A stretch of DNA of 39,647 nucleotides from Pseudophaeomoniella oleicola. Taxonomy: Eukaryota; Ascomycota; Eurotiomycetes; Phaeomoniellales; Phaeomoniellaceae. The position numbers and the translations under genes are program-made. Shown one piece after another: positions 11,427 through 22,071 of this stretch (the stretch's first letter is position 1; each line of letters starts with the position of its first letter). The stretch spans positions 1 through 39,647 of the forward strand of contig QWDQ01000094.1 of assembly GCA_003868215.1 (NCBI GenBank), in the 5' to 3' direction. The notes under the pieces are model-generated. The model saw only the letters and a program-made list of their open reading frames with translations, was not told where the DNA came from and did not search any database.

Positions 11427-11985
11427 GGTGTTTAGCTGTTTGGCCTGCAGGCCTTCACAATGAGTGCGACCTTCCTGATGAACGAGACGGAATTGGAGGT
11501 TCTAGGAGCTACTCATGCTCCTGCAATCAGTCTCGAAATTAGATCAAACATACACACGATGGACGTTGGGAGTCGAGAAAGTCGAGTACAACTGTTCCGA
11601 ATTGGAGACGCCATGGAATTTTTCTCGACTGACGAGAGATCCAGGGACGCGGAATAGGCGGAGAAGCTCCCGAGCCCGCGCTATAGGAGATCCATTAAAC
11701 AGTCTGTGCTTTTGAGTACCTTCGTAGATATATTCACTCTCCTCTCAAGTATACTGATATAGATGTCAATTCTCGCCTGCTCCTTGAAGAAATCTCCATC
11801 TACGCAGGGCACGAACGAGAGGGTTAGAACGGCAGTCTTGACCACAATACAATTGAACCAGCATCTCTGTCTAGATCCATGAAATGTGACATCTCTCACG
11901 TCTTTCAACACGGATTCTGGAGATTGACTGGGGGAGCTGAGTGGGAATCATATACTCACTTAAACATAGCCTGATTCTGTCTGTT

Positions 11986-12696
11986 ATGGCATCACAAGGC
12001 TATCAACCGACTTCTTTGGATGATATACTCAAGACGCTCTCACAATTCTCATCGACTCCCGTACCCGAGCAAACTGTTTCCTTTCAGAACCAGTCACTAG
12101 CACCGTCGAGCATCGATCCAAGGGTTCGTCCACGGTCTCTCACCTCACGTGAAAATACTCCATCGCCTGTTCCCAGAGCTCCCTCTGCAGACCCTACGTC
12201 CATCACAACTTGGCCACAAGCTTTAAAGTATGTCATGACGACCCTTTCCCAGAATGAATCCACATCAGCAAGGATCAAGAGCTTAATCTACAGCCAGCGC
12301 CAGCATGAGAAGCAATGGTGGGTTGGTCGTGAGAACTTGGTGTCGAAGCAGAAAGGCCGTGATTCAGGGCGGAAAAGGGCCGATGACTTATTGCGATCAC
12401 TGGGAGCTACGATTGCTTCTGGCAACATGAATGTAAGAGACGACTCGAGTGATGCTGAAAAGAAGGAACTTGAGATATATGATATCAAGGTTTACAGGGC
12501 ACTATCAGAGATGTCACGGGCAATGGACGGAGAATTAAGAGCGTTGGGAGTTCCATTCTTCGCGATCAAGCACCAACTAGTTGACCTACAAAGCGAGAAG
12601 CAACCTGCGAAGACTAGCGCCGTCCTAAGCAAAGACGAGTTGTTAGCTCTGCAGAAGCAAATGATCCAACTTCTCCAGGATTTGTTCAGCGAATGA
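11986..12696 (+). CDS. DUF2458-family protein
   Basis: Intronless, 236 residues from the ATG at 11986 (MASQGYQPTSLDDILKTL); the in-frame ATG at 11941 would add 15 hydrophobic residues and is less likely. The N-terminal third is Pro/Ser-rich and disordered. The body has SITTWPQALKYVMTTLSQN, then RIKSLIYSQRQHEKQWWVGRE, which I associate with the fungal DUF2458 family, and a C-terminal helical region ending ALQKQMIQLLQDLF. Function is not known for the family; the helical, coiled-coil-like body suggests a complex subunit. It shares a 559-bp upstream region with the divergent COX14-like gene. Confidence 0.78.
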   Translation: MASQGYQPTSLDDILKTLSQFSSTPVPEQTVSFQNQSLAPSSIDPRVRPRSLTSRENTPSPVPRAPSADPTSITTWPQALKYVMTTLSQNESTSARIKSLIYSQRQHEKQWWVGRENLVSKQKGRDSGRKRADDLLRSLGATIASGNMNVRDDSSDAEKKELEIYDIKVYRALSEMSRAMDGELRALGVPFFAIKHQLVDLQSEKQPAKTSAVLSKDELLALQKQMIQLLQDLFSE

Positions 12697-12797
12697 CTGT
12701 CCTCTCATCTCGGTATTTCGCGGCCGTTGTCGTCCGACTTGACACGAAGAGCTGTCATGCCACTTGTCGACATCATTAAGTGCGGTTTTATGAGCCA

Positions 12798-13832
12798 TCA
12801 TTCTTTCTGAAACCTACCCAGTCCTTCTTCTAGGATGTCTACAAACTTCTGATCTTGCGCATCCTCGGCAAAGCTGACCCTACCAGTGTGCCAATCGAGC
12901 CACTCGAGTGCCAATGCACCGCCTTTTGCTTTCAGAGGGCCGACCGAAACATCGATGACCTTAGGTCTTTCTTCACAATGCCAGAAGACTGTGGCTCCAC
13001 ATCGACTGCAAAATTCACGGTAGATCCCGGGTTTGCTTTGATACTGTCTTAGTGTTCCAAGCCTAAAGTCCAATGGTTGGCCGTCGGCTTTGGCAATGTT
13101 GACTTTTGGTACAAATGCCCAACTCTGAATAGCGAAGCCTGCGCCTAGCCTACAAGACCGGCAAGCGCATAGACCAGCTAGATATTTCATGTCACCACAG
13201 CGAAGCCACCACTTCACATCCTCATCATTGGCCGAGCTAGACGAATGATAGGGCACCAACAAGTCCGGCCAAGGGGAAGATGCAGATCTCGACTCGGTGG
13301 ATGGAGGAGTGATAACGTATTGAGCTCCACCACAGTGGCATCGCCCTTCAAGTCTTCTGCTCTCATCGTTCACATTGATAAGCGAACCCCGCTCTGCCGA
13401 CGAAGTGGGTTCCTGCTGTCTAGCATGCTGTACGGTAACGTCGTTACTGGGGAAGAAAGCCGTGAGGCCACCATCTGTTGTGTCTCCAACATGATCATGT
13501 CCTCTGATCTCAATCACGTCTCCATGAAAGTCAATAGCACCAGCAGCCACCCGGTATTGACCAGAAGACTCCGAATACTGCCACAGATGCGTTCCGCAAG
13601 CTTCACAGAAGTAGCGGATCTCGTTATCTGATACTGGGTATTGAGCAAGTTTATGAGAAAGGTGGGGCGGTTCCGTAAGATCTAGGTATGAAAAGCAAAG
13701 CATGCCGGAGGTTGAACGACATGCATGACAATGGCATAGTCTCGTGTCAACGGGCAAGGATTCGGCTGCTAATGCGACGATCTGGTTATTCTGGCCGCAA
13801 AGGCAACGCACTTGGACGTTTCCACCTGCCAT
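12798..13832 (-). CDS. Double GFA-domain zinc protein (glutathione-dependent formaldehyde-activating enzyme/CENP-V family)
   Basis: Single-exon gene of 344 residues containing two copies of the GFA fold. The first copy (roughly 5-130) has RCLCGQ, CHCHACRSTSG and YFCEACGTHLW. The second (about 165-330) has GRCHCGGAQY, CACRSCRLGAGF and REFCSRCGATVFWHC. These paired CxC and CxxC motifs bind zinc. In bacterial relatives the domain was proposed to help glutathione react with formaldehyde, but most fungal members have no demonstrated substrate. Both cysteine sets appear complete, so both domains may be functional. The gene converges on the DUF2458 gene, with 101 bp between their stops. The start MAGGNVQVRC is placed immediately before the first zinc motif, as is usual. 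Confidence 0.85.
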   Translation of the reverse strand: MAGGNVQVRCLCGQNNQIVALAAESLPVDTRLCHCHACRSTSGMLCFSYLDLTEPPHLSHKLAQYPVSDNEIRYFCEACGTHLWQYSESSGQYRVAAGAIDFHGDVIEIRGHDHVGDTTDGGLTAFFPSNDVTVQHARQQEPTSSAERGSLINVNDESRRLEGRCHCGGAQYVITPPSTESRSASSPWPDLLVPYHSSSSANDEDVKWWLRCGDMKYLAGLCACRSCRLGAGFAIQSWAFVPKVNIAKADGQPLDFRLGTLRQYQSKPGIYREFCSRCGATVFWHCEERPKVIDVSVGPLKAKGGALALEWLDWHTGRVSFAEDAQDQKFVDILEEGLGRFQKE

Positions 13833-14417
13833 GGTACTACGTAGTATATTGTGATATCAAGAAATGTCAGTGCTGCAGTCGGACATGCAGTCAAGTCGAG
13901 GCAGTAACCACCTTGCCTTGAGCTAGCTGGCCGACTTTGGAACTATGCTTCATCAACTGGCTTAGGGCTCTGCCTACTACCGTATACGTTACAGGCAGAC
14001 GGCTGACACTGCTCGATCATTTCATTTGCTCCAGCGAGCGGGGTGATCATGTACTTTCTTGCAGGGTCTATCAGTTGTCCCAGGTTTCAGCGTGGTCTGG
14101 TGGGGAAGGGGAGTACTGAAGCGGCGTTTTGCGCATATTTCCTTTGGGTTTGGTATAGGGCAAGGAAGTGAAGCCTACCATAGAGAAGCTGCTGCAACAA
14201 CATCAATCCATTAGTCCGAATCATGCATGCTCTGGTATGGAATGGTGTGTCATCCAGCGCAACTAGTTTCCAATACTTCAACATGGCTAAAAAAACAAAG
14301 TACATGGTGTCCCTTGGGACATCCATTGTTGAAGGGTCCCGAACTTGTAACAGTGTGCCTCGTGGTCCTTCCCCGCCCAGACGGGTCGGGCGTATTCGAT
14401 TGTCGGGCTTCAATTTG
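13833..14417. other. Intergenic region, divergent promoters of GFA gene and metallothionein gene
   Basis: The GFA gene reads away to the left and the metallothionein gene to the right, so this roughly 0.7-kb space probably contains both promoters. ORFs on either strand (for example 14087-14515 minus) carry no family signature. Apart from the TATA-like element listed separately I see no recognisable site. Confidence 0.4.
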
Positions 14418-14423
14418 TATAAA
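14418..14423 (+). promoter_or_regulatory. TATA box of the metallothionein gene
   Basis: TATAAA within ttgTATAAAgac, 131 bp upstream of the metallothionein ATG. A clear TATA element fits a strongly inducible small stress gene. The sequence between it and the ATG is pyrimidine-rich, as in many highly expressed fungal 5' UTRs. No copper-factor site was confidently identified. Confidence 0.5.
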
Positions 14424-14553
14424 GACTCTTTCAGCCCCATCTGCCTTCCTGCTTTTCCAGATATTAATCCAAAAGCAATCAGCAATACTTTCCACAGCAC
14501 ATCCCAATATCTCAATCTAACAGACTCTTCCGATCTTTCTCAGACCGAACACA

Positions 14554-14808
14554 ATGGGTATGCGATGTCCTGTCCTGTCCTGTTCTGACAACATAATCTC
14601 TTGCGATTTTCGCTTGCTGCCCCTCATTTGGCTTGCACGATAATTGCCTCATGTTGAAGCATGTTACTAACTGTCCATCAGCTCCAGACTGCACCTGTTC
14701 TTGCGGCTCCAAGTGCGGATGCCCAAAAGGTCAATGCACTTGCGTACGTGGTTATCTGTCTTGCTCCATGATGGGGTCCATGGCTGACAATATCCTACTC
14801 AGAAATAA
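14554..14808 (+). CDS. Metallothionein, 23 residues in three exons
   Basis: This gene is too short and too split for ORF calling. Exon 1 is only ATG G (14554-14557). A 124-nt intron follows (14558-14681, GTATGC donor, perfect TTACTAAC branch site at 14664-14671, CAG acceptor). Exon 2 (14682-14743) encodes APDCTCSCGSKCGCPKGQ and then CTC. A 59-nt intron (14744-14802, GTACGT donor, CTGAC branch, CAG acceptor) leads to exon 3, AAA TAA (14803-14808). The 23-residue product has seven cysteines at positions 5, 7, 9, 13, 15, 20 and 22, giving four C-x-C steps, and no aromatic residue. Seven cysteines in about 25 residues is the hallmark of small fungal copper metallothioneins, which bind Cu(I) in the cytosol and buffer metal stress. 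Spacing differs from the Neurospora pattern. The TATA box upstream and two strong introns support a real gene. Confidence 0.82.
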
Positions 14809-15783
14809 TCGCATAATACAACGGAGCCGATGCAGATACACTATGCCTCTTCCACCGCGGTCCTTATGAGCCATGATAACGTCCTTTCACCTCTCTTATC
14901 AACATAGGGCTGCGATGCATATATACCTTACTCCAATCCATTCTTTAAGCAGCTGGTCAAGGTAGACAATCAATCACAACAAGCAACGGTGGTATCTGCA
15001 CTCTTGTCATACATCAATTTCTGTCTCCTCGTCATGGAAGAGTGGTAACATTTCTTCCCACATGCCTTGCCTCTCTGGCTCTTGTGCATTTCCTTGGAAC
15101 GCATACTCTATGAAAAAGCCCAAGTTGCCTTGCAGCTCCGTATATGTACATAGGAAAATAGCCAAGCACCAATGGAAACTCATGTATTTACTATTCGTTT
15201 CCTTGTGCCAGAATCTGCCTTGAGTGCCTACCTTAGCCATCATGATATACACCATCCTAATTAATGAGAGACAAAAGGAAAAGAGAGCAGATGGCGGTGA
15301 GAGGCTATTCAAGTGATCATACACACATTATACGATGGTACGCAGGGTATTAGTTGTAGAGCAGTAAACAGCCACAGGTTCTGGACTTGATCGGAAATGG
15401 GGGGCAGCACACCCATTGGGTTGCAGTGAGTCGAATGAAAGGCGAATTGGCCGAGACTTATTGGTTCTCAGGGTCCTCGTGAGTGGCTGATTGGCAAGGG
15501 AATGGGCGAAAATAGCCCACTACCGCTTCTGCTAAAAATGCCGACGTCTTTTTTTCTTTGGGTTCCGATGCCGCTTGTAATTGAATCATCGTTCTATTCA
15601 CCGTGACTGTTCCGCTTGTTTCCCTTTGTACCACCGTCCTTCCTTGTTCACACATCGAGAGAGAGAGCCCGATCTTTACAGCTTCCAGCTCGATTAGAGA
15701 CGATTTATTGGACAGTGACTACACATCAAAGCCCCGCGAGACCCGCGCATTCAATCGACTTTGCGCAAGTCTCGGCGTTCGCT
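14809..15783. other. Intergenic region upstream of DAHP synthase
   Basis: About 1 kb. A minus-strand ORF at 15324-15007 ends with a protein-like acidic tail (WEEMLPLFHDEETEIDV) but has no family signature and overlaps the likely metallothionein 3' region; I do not call it a gene. Several ATTGG (inverted CCAAT) motifs lie at about 15405-15495, plausible DAHP synthase promoter elements. The stretch just before the ATG contains the likely pyrimidine-rich 5' UTR. Confidence 0.4.
15427..15432 (+). promoter_or_regulatory. Possible general amino-acid control (Gcn4/CpcA) site
   Basis: TGAGTC, followed by G, matches six of seven positions of the Gcn4/CpcA consensus TGA(C/G)TCA. It lies about 350 bp upstream of the DAHP synthase start, a gene under amino-acid control in many fungi. 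A six-base match arises often by chance, so this is weak. Confidence 0.25.
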
Positions 15784-17023
<1,240 letters not shown>

Positions 17024-17727
17024 ACTAGACTTCAAAGGAGCATACAAGGGGTTGGCGTCACACAGTGCGCTTTTTATGGTACGGGGTCATGGACGGTATC
17101 ATAACATTACGAGATCTCGATGAATCTTTGAAGGAAAAGTTCTGATTCAATGTGTCGGTAGACACCTAGATAGAGACAATGAGCGCATGGGCTCACAACT
17201 CGTTGTTGGTCCATGTAATTTTTCTCTCCGACCTGAGTTGCTTTGGCTCGTGTAATAAGGCCACTGCCCAATTGAGGCTTTACGGGTTACAGTAAGACAT
17301 TATTGAACGACGTATCTCGGTGAGCGCATCTGAGGTTTAGACTTGCATTTTGACTCCTGAGACATCAATTATAGGGGTACTTATCAGACCAGAAGCTTGC
17401 TCCTTTTGGGTGAGCACACAATACGGTTCTAGGAATGCTCCCATTCATTCAAATCGATTATTCAAGAGAGTGATACTAATATATAATAAGCTCTGAAACG
17501 AAAGGTTCCTTCTCTAAGTGAGACCGTCCCTGCTTTAATTAGCGGTGTTTAGTAGGCGGAAAATTTAAAAGTTGCACTCCAAATTTTTGAGCCCAACGCC
17601 GCATGACGGTCTCGAAGTATAAACTATCTCCGCAACCTTTCAGTCCGAATTGAGGCTTTCTGACTGTCTTTGCTCTTTTCTCGACAATTTATGTTCGCTT
17701 GAGGCTCTCAGGACTGGGTTCAGCACG
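17024..17727. other. Intergenic region between DAHP synthase and poly(A) polymerase
   Basis: Roughly 700 bp, holding the DAHP synthase 3' UTR and the promoter of the downstream gene; both genes read rightward. No coding signal beyond short chance ORFs. It is moderately AT-rich around 17450-17580. Confidence 0.45.
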
Positions 17728-20386
17728 ATGGACTCGTATCGACCGGATTACGGTGCTCCTGCAGGCTCTCAAACTATGGACACCAATTCCTCAATGTATC
17801 GTTTCAGAGGTAATGCGCAAGGCCATGGTGATGACAAACACCGCGCACCGCGTGACTTCACGTTTCGCGCGCCGCGACATAAAATCGCTGAGCGCCCGCT
17901 TTTGACATTACGCAGGCACCCATCGCCTGATCTTGTGGCACCTCAGGGTTCAGGGGAGGCAAATGTGAAGTTCCGGGACGTCGATCAGATGACTGACAGT
18001 GAAGCCGAGGACATGGAAGTATCTGACGAGGAAGAAGAAGAGGAAGGCATTGGTGCGAAACGCCTCAAACTCGATGTAGCAGTGGAGGAGAAGAACGCTC
18101 CGAAATGGTCAAATCCCGATCCATATACTGCTTTACCTCCAATCGAAGAGACTACACGAAAGCGCACGGATGTGGTAAAATTGATTCGGAAAGCCCGAGT
18201 CAGCGCCGCATCCGAAGAAAATGCAGATGCCGCTGCATCTAATGAAGACTTTATATCCTTTGATTTTGGCGGCATGGATGCAGATTATTTTGGCATGCAA
18301 GCTCCTAATGGTGCACCGAAAGGTCCACGTTCCAAAGACACGTCTCTCGGAAAGAGGAAGAGGGCAGCAGATGAAGATGGCCGAACTGGCGCTTTGAAGA
18401 CGCTACGTGGTGTTTCTTTCCATGAGAATGCTGCGATCCTAGATGAGTGGAAGTCAACTGGTGTTAATGCAACGCCGTGGTACAAGGAAGCCTCTGTGCA
18501 CAACTCACAGCCTCCACTTATGCGGTAAGTGTCCGTCTTTGCGCTACGTGTGATTGAAGCTTATTCTTGCAGTCTTCATTCAGAGATCATTGACTTCTAT
18601 GACTGGGTTAAACCAAAGGACTATGAGCATGCTGTGCGATCCGAACTCCTCACGCGCCTTTCAACTGCCCTCAGGAAGATTGAGCCCGGCTGTGAGGTAC
18701 ATGCTTTTGGATCATATGCGGCAGGCTTATATCTACCCACCGGTGACATGGACATAGTGCTCTTTACTGCAGATTTTGTTAACTCCAGGCGCACCGGACG
18801 ACCATTCTTTGGTGCACGACGGGCACCACGATACTATCACAAGATTTCTACCGCTCTTGAGCGACTGAAAATTCCAGCTCGTCCTTGCTTCATTATCCCA
18901 AGGGCCAAGGTTCCCATCATCAAATTCGTCGACAGGATTTCTGGTATCAAGGTGGACCTGTCTTTCGACAACGACACAGGAGTTATTGCAAATGATACAT
19001 TCCAACGCTGGAAGCTTCAGTATCCAGCAATGCCCATTCTCGTCTCGGTTATCAAGCAATTCCTAATGATACGTGGTCTCAATGATAACGCGGCTGGGGG
19101 TCTGGGAGGGTTTTCTACAATCTGTCTCGTTACAAGCCTTGTACAGATGCTACCTCCTTCTACAGGTACACCTAATCTTGGCAGGATGCTCGTGGAATTC
19201 TTCAACCTTTATGGCAACCTGTTCAATAGAGAGGAGCTCGGCATTCGGATGGAACCACCTGGGTACTTTGAAAAGGTCAGTCATGCGCGATCGATCCATG
19301 TTGTCTCTGTGCTGATATTTACTGCCGTAGCGATCGTACAAGCCGTTCGTATTCAATCCTGCAAAACAGGAGAGACTATCAATCATAGATCCGAATAAGC
19401 CAGAGAACGATATCTCTGGAGGCAGCCACCACATTGATATCATCTTCAAAGCATTCGCGGCTGCATATGGGCGACTGAAGGAGCGGCTAGACAGTATTAC
19501 AACTCACGGTTCCGCAGAAGAAAGCCTTCTAGAACAGATCATCGGTGGAAATTATCAGTATTATGACAATCAACGGGTACATCTTCAGAATGTCTATAAT
19601 GCAACGCATCCGCACCCTGTGCAGTTGCCTCCTCCTCCGCCGTCAAGTCTGCCGCCATCAGAGGTGCGGCCTCCACCTCCACCAGCCTCTTCAGCCGGTC
19701 GTGGTCATTCAGAAGGCACAAAGAAAGAAAATGGAAAGAAGGCGTCGAAGACGAGAATGAAAGGTGAGAAATAAACAGAAAAGGTCTAGCAGGCTTCCTC
19801 AGTTCTAACAGTGGAAACAGACCCAATGCATACCATCGGAGAGTCCAAGATTGATAGCCAACGACAAGCAGACAGAACGCTTGGAAACGTTGAGAGACGC
19901 GCAGTGCCTGTTCAGGCTGGCGAAAATGCCAGTTCAGCTATCGATGTGGACAACATAAGCACAGGTTATCCTGACAGCATTGATCAGCCGCCAGGTCATA
20001 GATACGACGCACAGTCTAATAAACTCGTATTTCAAGGTTCATCGGCTGGTGAGCGGCGCGCTGACCGAGTCAGGCTACTTCGACCTGATATCCAGAAGAT
20101 ACCAGCAACAATAAGTTTGCAGAATGCCGCCGACCTCGGGGGTTATGCCGACACGCAGGCGTTGACAGAAGACCTCCAAAGACGTGAGGGCGCTTTATTG
20201 ACCATCAAACAAAATGCCATGGTTTCTGCGAACAACTTTCCAGAGCTACAACATCTCAAGACTATAATTCAAGGACTTCGGCAGAAAGCTATGTCAGCAG
20301 GGAAGGTGGGGAAGAAATCCAAACCGTCCAAAGTAGAGAAAAGGAAGAAAGAGAAGAAACCGAAGAAGAAGAACAAAAAGAATTAG
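17728..20386 (+). CDS. Non-canonical nuclear poly(A) RNA polymerase, Trf4/Cid14 type (TRAMP complex)
   Basis: Nucleotidyltransferase that tags nuclear RNAs for exosome decay. Start MDSYRPDYGAPAG at 17728. Three introns: 18525-18572, 19276-19330 and 19764-19811. The catalytic fold begins LHSEIIDFYDWVKP; the metal-binding loop is GSYAAGLYLPTGDMDIVLF (about residues 312-330, DxD) with the third aspartate in KVDLSFDN near 394. The PAP-associated helix region GGLGGFSTICLV and NPFxF-like KPFVFNPAKQERLSI follow. The N-terminal 270 residues are disordered with an acidic run. As given, the frame ends in a Lys-rich tail at 20386 (835 residues). An adjacent frame from about 20302 to 20436 reads an acidic tail with KELDSLDDKRRGMAAAMAV, more natural for a C-terminus, so a one-base deletion in the GGGG at 20308-20311 is suspected. 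Confidence 0.86.
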
Positions 20387-20514
20387 ACTCACTTGACGAC
20401 AAACGTCGCGGTATGGCTGCAGCCATGGCTGTATGAGATACGAGGCACAGCGATCTCGCTTTCGAGAGCTTGTCGCTCACTGCTCGTTATTAGGTGCTGT
20501 TATGATACAATTCA

Positions 20515-21183
20515 TCATCGAAGGCATGGGTAAGTCGGCGAGGTCAGGTTTGCTGGTAACTGCGGAGTCATCGATATGGAAGTTGCAAGACGGGTGTCAT
20601 GTGTGGCTCTGCTATTCGCTTTTAGCACCGGCGTTAAGTGACTGGGCGGCACTTCTACGCTTTCTGTTTTCTCGATACCCCTCAATATTGCTTCCATGTC
20701 AAGAAGCTCAGACGAACTTTGCTTGGTCACACCGTACTGCGGGATGAAGTCGTCGTTCTGCTCAGACTGTGACAGCACAAAAGAATCAAAGCAGCGAAAG
20801 CTTTATGATGATCTACTATCTTTCCTTCTCCTTGTTTCCTACTCAGAATACTGACCTGAAATGTCCACAGCCATCCTCGCTATCAAGACTGTGTCGGTCT
20901 GTGCTACTGACTCTCTTCGCAGATACAACCAGTGGGACTACTCGGGGGCTTCCGTCAAAGCTGAGAGAAGCGCAACTGCTGAGAGATATGACTCGACGTT
21001 CAGCTGTTTTACAGTCTGTCTCTCACGTGTTGGGTTCGGCTTGACATCCCAATCTTGGGTGTGCTTCGCCTTCTGCCTAGGTCCTCCATGTTCTCACGGA
21101 ATGGATCTCAGCGTCGGAAGTGCGGAGCTTGTTTTTCTCATCAATGTGTTCGCCTGTGGCGAGCCATTGAAGAGGAATTTGTG
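20515..21183 (-). pseudogene. Decayed minus-strand gene fragment, function unknown
   Basis: One minus-strand frame stays protein-like from about 21183 to 20515: TLMRKTSSALPTLRSIP, a TGA stop (21096-21094), KHTQDWDVKPNPTRERQ, LNVESYLSAVALLSALTEAP, a TAG stop (20940-20938), SHWLYLRRESVAQTD and VLIARMAVDISG. A 51-nt intron with GTATTC donor then joins the open frame through NDDFIPQYGVTKQ and LLDMEAILRGIEK to a stop at 20515. Both internal stops could come from C-to-T changes (CGA to TGA, CAG to TAG). I do not recognise the family. Alternatives are an intact gene with different exons or chance composition; other frames here also look partly coding, so confidence is limited. Confidence 0.35.
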
Positions 21184-22071
21184 ATTTATTTAGAATTTGG
21201 CTACCTAGACACAATACACGGCGCAGCCTTCTGTTACCGGTATCTCCAAATGATCAAGCTATTGAACTTCACATCGACACGCAAAGTAGAAGTCCTCAAA
21301 TTCAACACCAGGCATAGTCTCACTGTCGTGTTACCAAAGGATCGGCATATCGATATGACGGCAATTCTCTTTCTAGAACTATCCGACCCCCCTGAGATTC
21401 TTGTCCTTGTAGCTGTTCAATTAATTATGATATCAGAATAGCTATTTGGCCGGATTATCATACGTTTTATGTGCTTCTCAAAGTGGAATAGTTTTCATGG
21501 GGTCATGGGCGGATCACATGCGAACTTCACCGCTGACTTGCGCTGCATTTGGAGTGCCAAGCATGATTCCATAATAATAGTCACTACGTAGTACAGCCTT
21601 AACTAAAGCTGTCGAGAAGACATCTTAACGCAGATCTCCCAGCGCATCCCAGAAAGCTTCACCACTTCTGTCTAAGGTAATTTTAATTACCTGACCAACC
21701 AATCTTTGAACAGATCCAAGGCGTTTTGTTCAGTTGACAGGACTGAAATAACGCACTTCTAGCACGAGGTCACGAGTTGACGAGTCTCAATCTACAAATC
21801 ACCATCTCCACCGGACTTGGGACCATCTACCCCAGCTTCTCTCGGAGCTTCACATCAACCCGTGTCGAATGCAACAGCGGTTCATCAACCTTCCCCGATC
21901 CTATTTGCGCTATTTCACCGTCTACCGGCGCTAGTCTTCATCTTCAGAGTGAATTTGTGCTCGCTGCTGATCGTAAGGCGAGTCTGAGTGGAATATTTGA
22001 AAGCCCAGCAACAAATGTTGGCCTAAAGAACTGCGGACATTTGCTTTACATCCGGATGATGCGAGGTCGGT
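21184..22071. other. Upstream region of TOR kinase
   Basis: Contains the TOR promoter and 5' UTR. The + strand open frame 21777-22139 overlaps the TOR start in another frame and looks like 5'-UTR sequence; upstream ATGs there could act as small uORFs, but nothing in the sequence proves it. Confidence 0.4.

Noticed and set aside
15007-15324. Minus-strand ORF of 105 codons
   Set aside because: Tail looks protein-like (MWEEMLPLFHDEETEIDV) but there is no family signature, promoter or partner exon; left uncalled.
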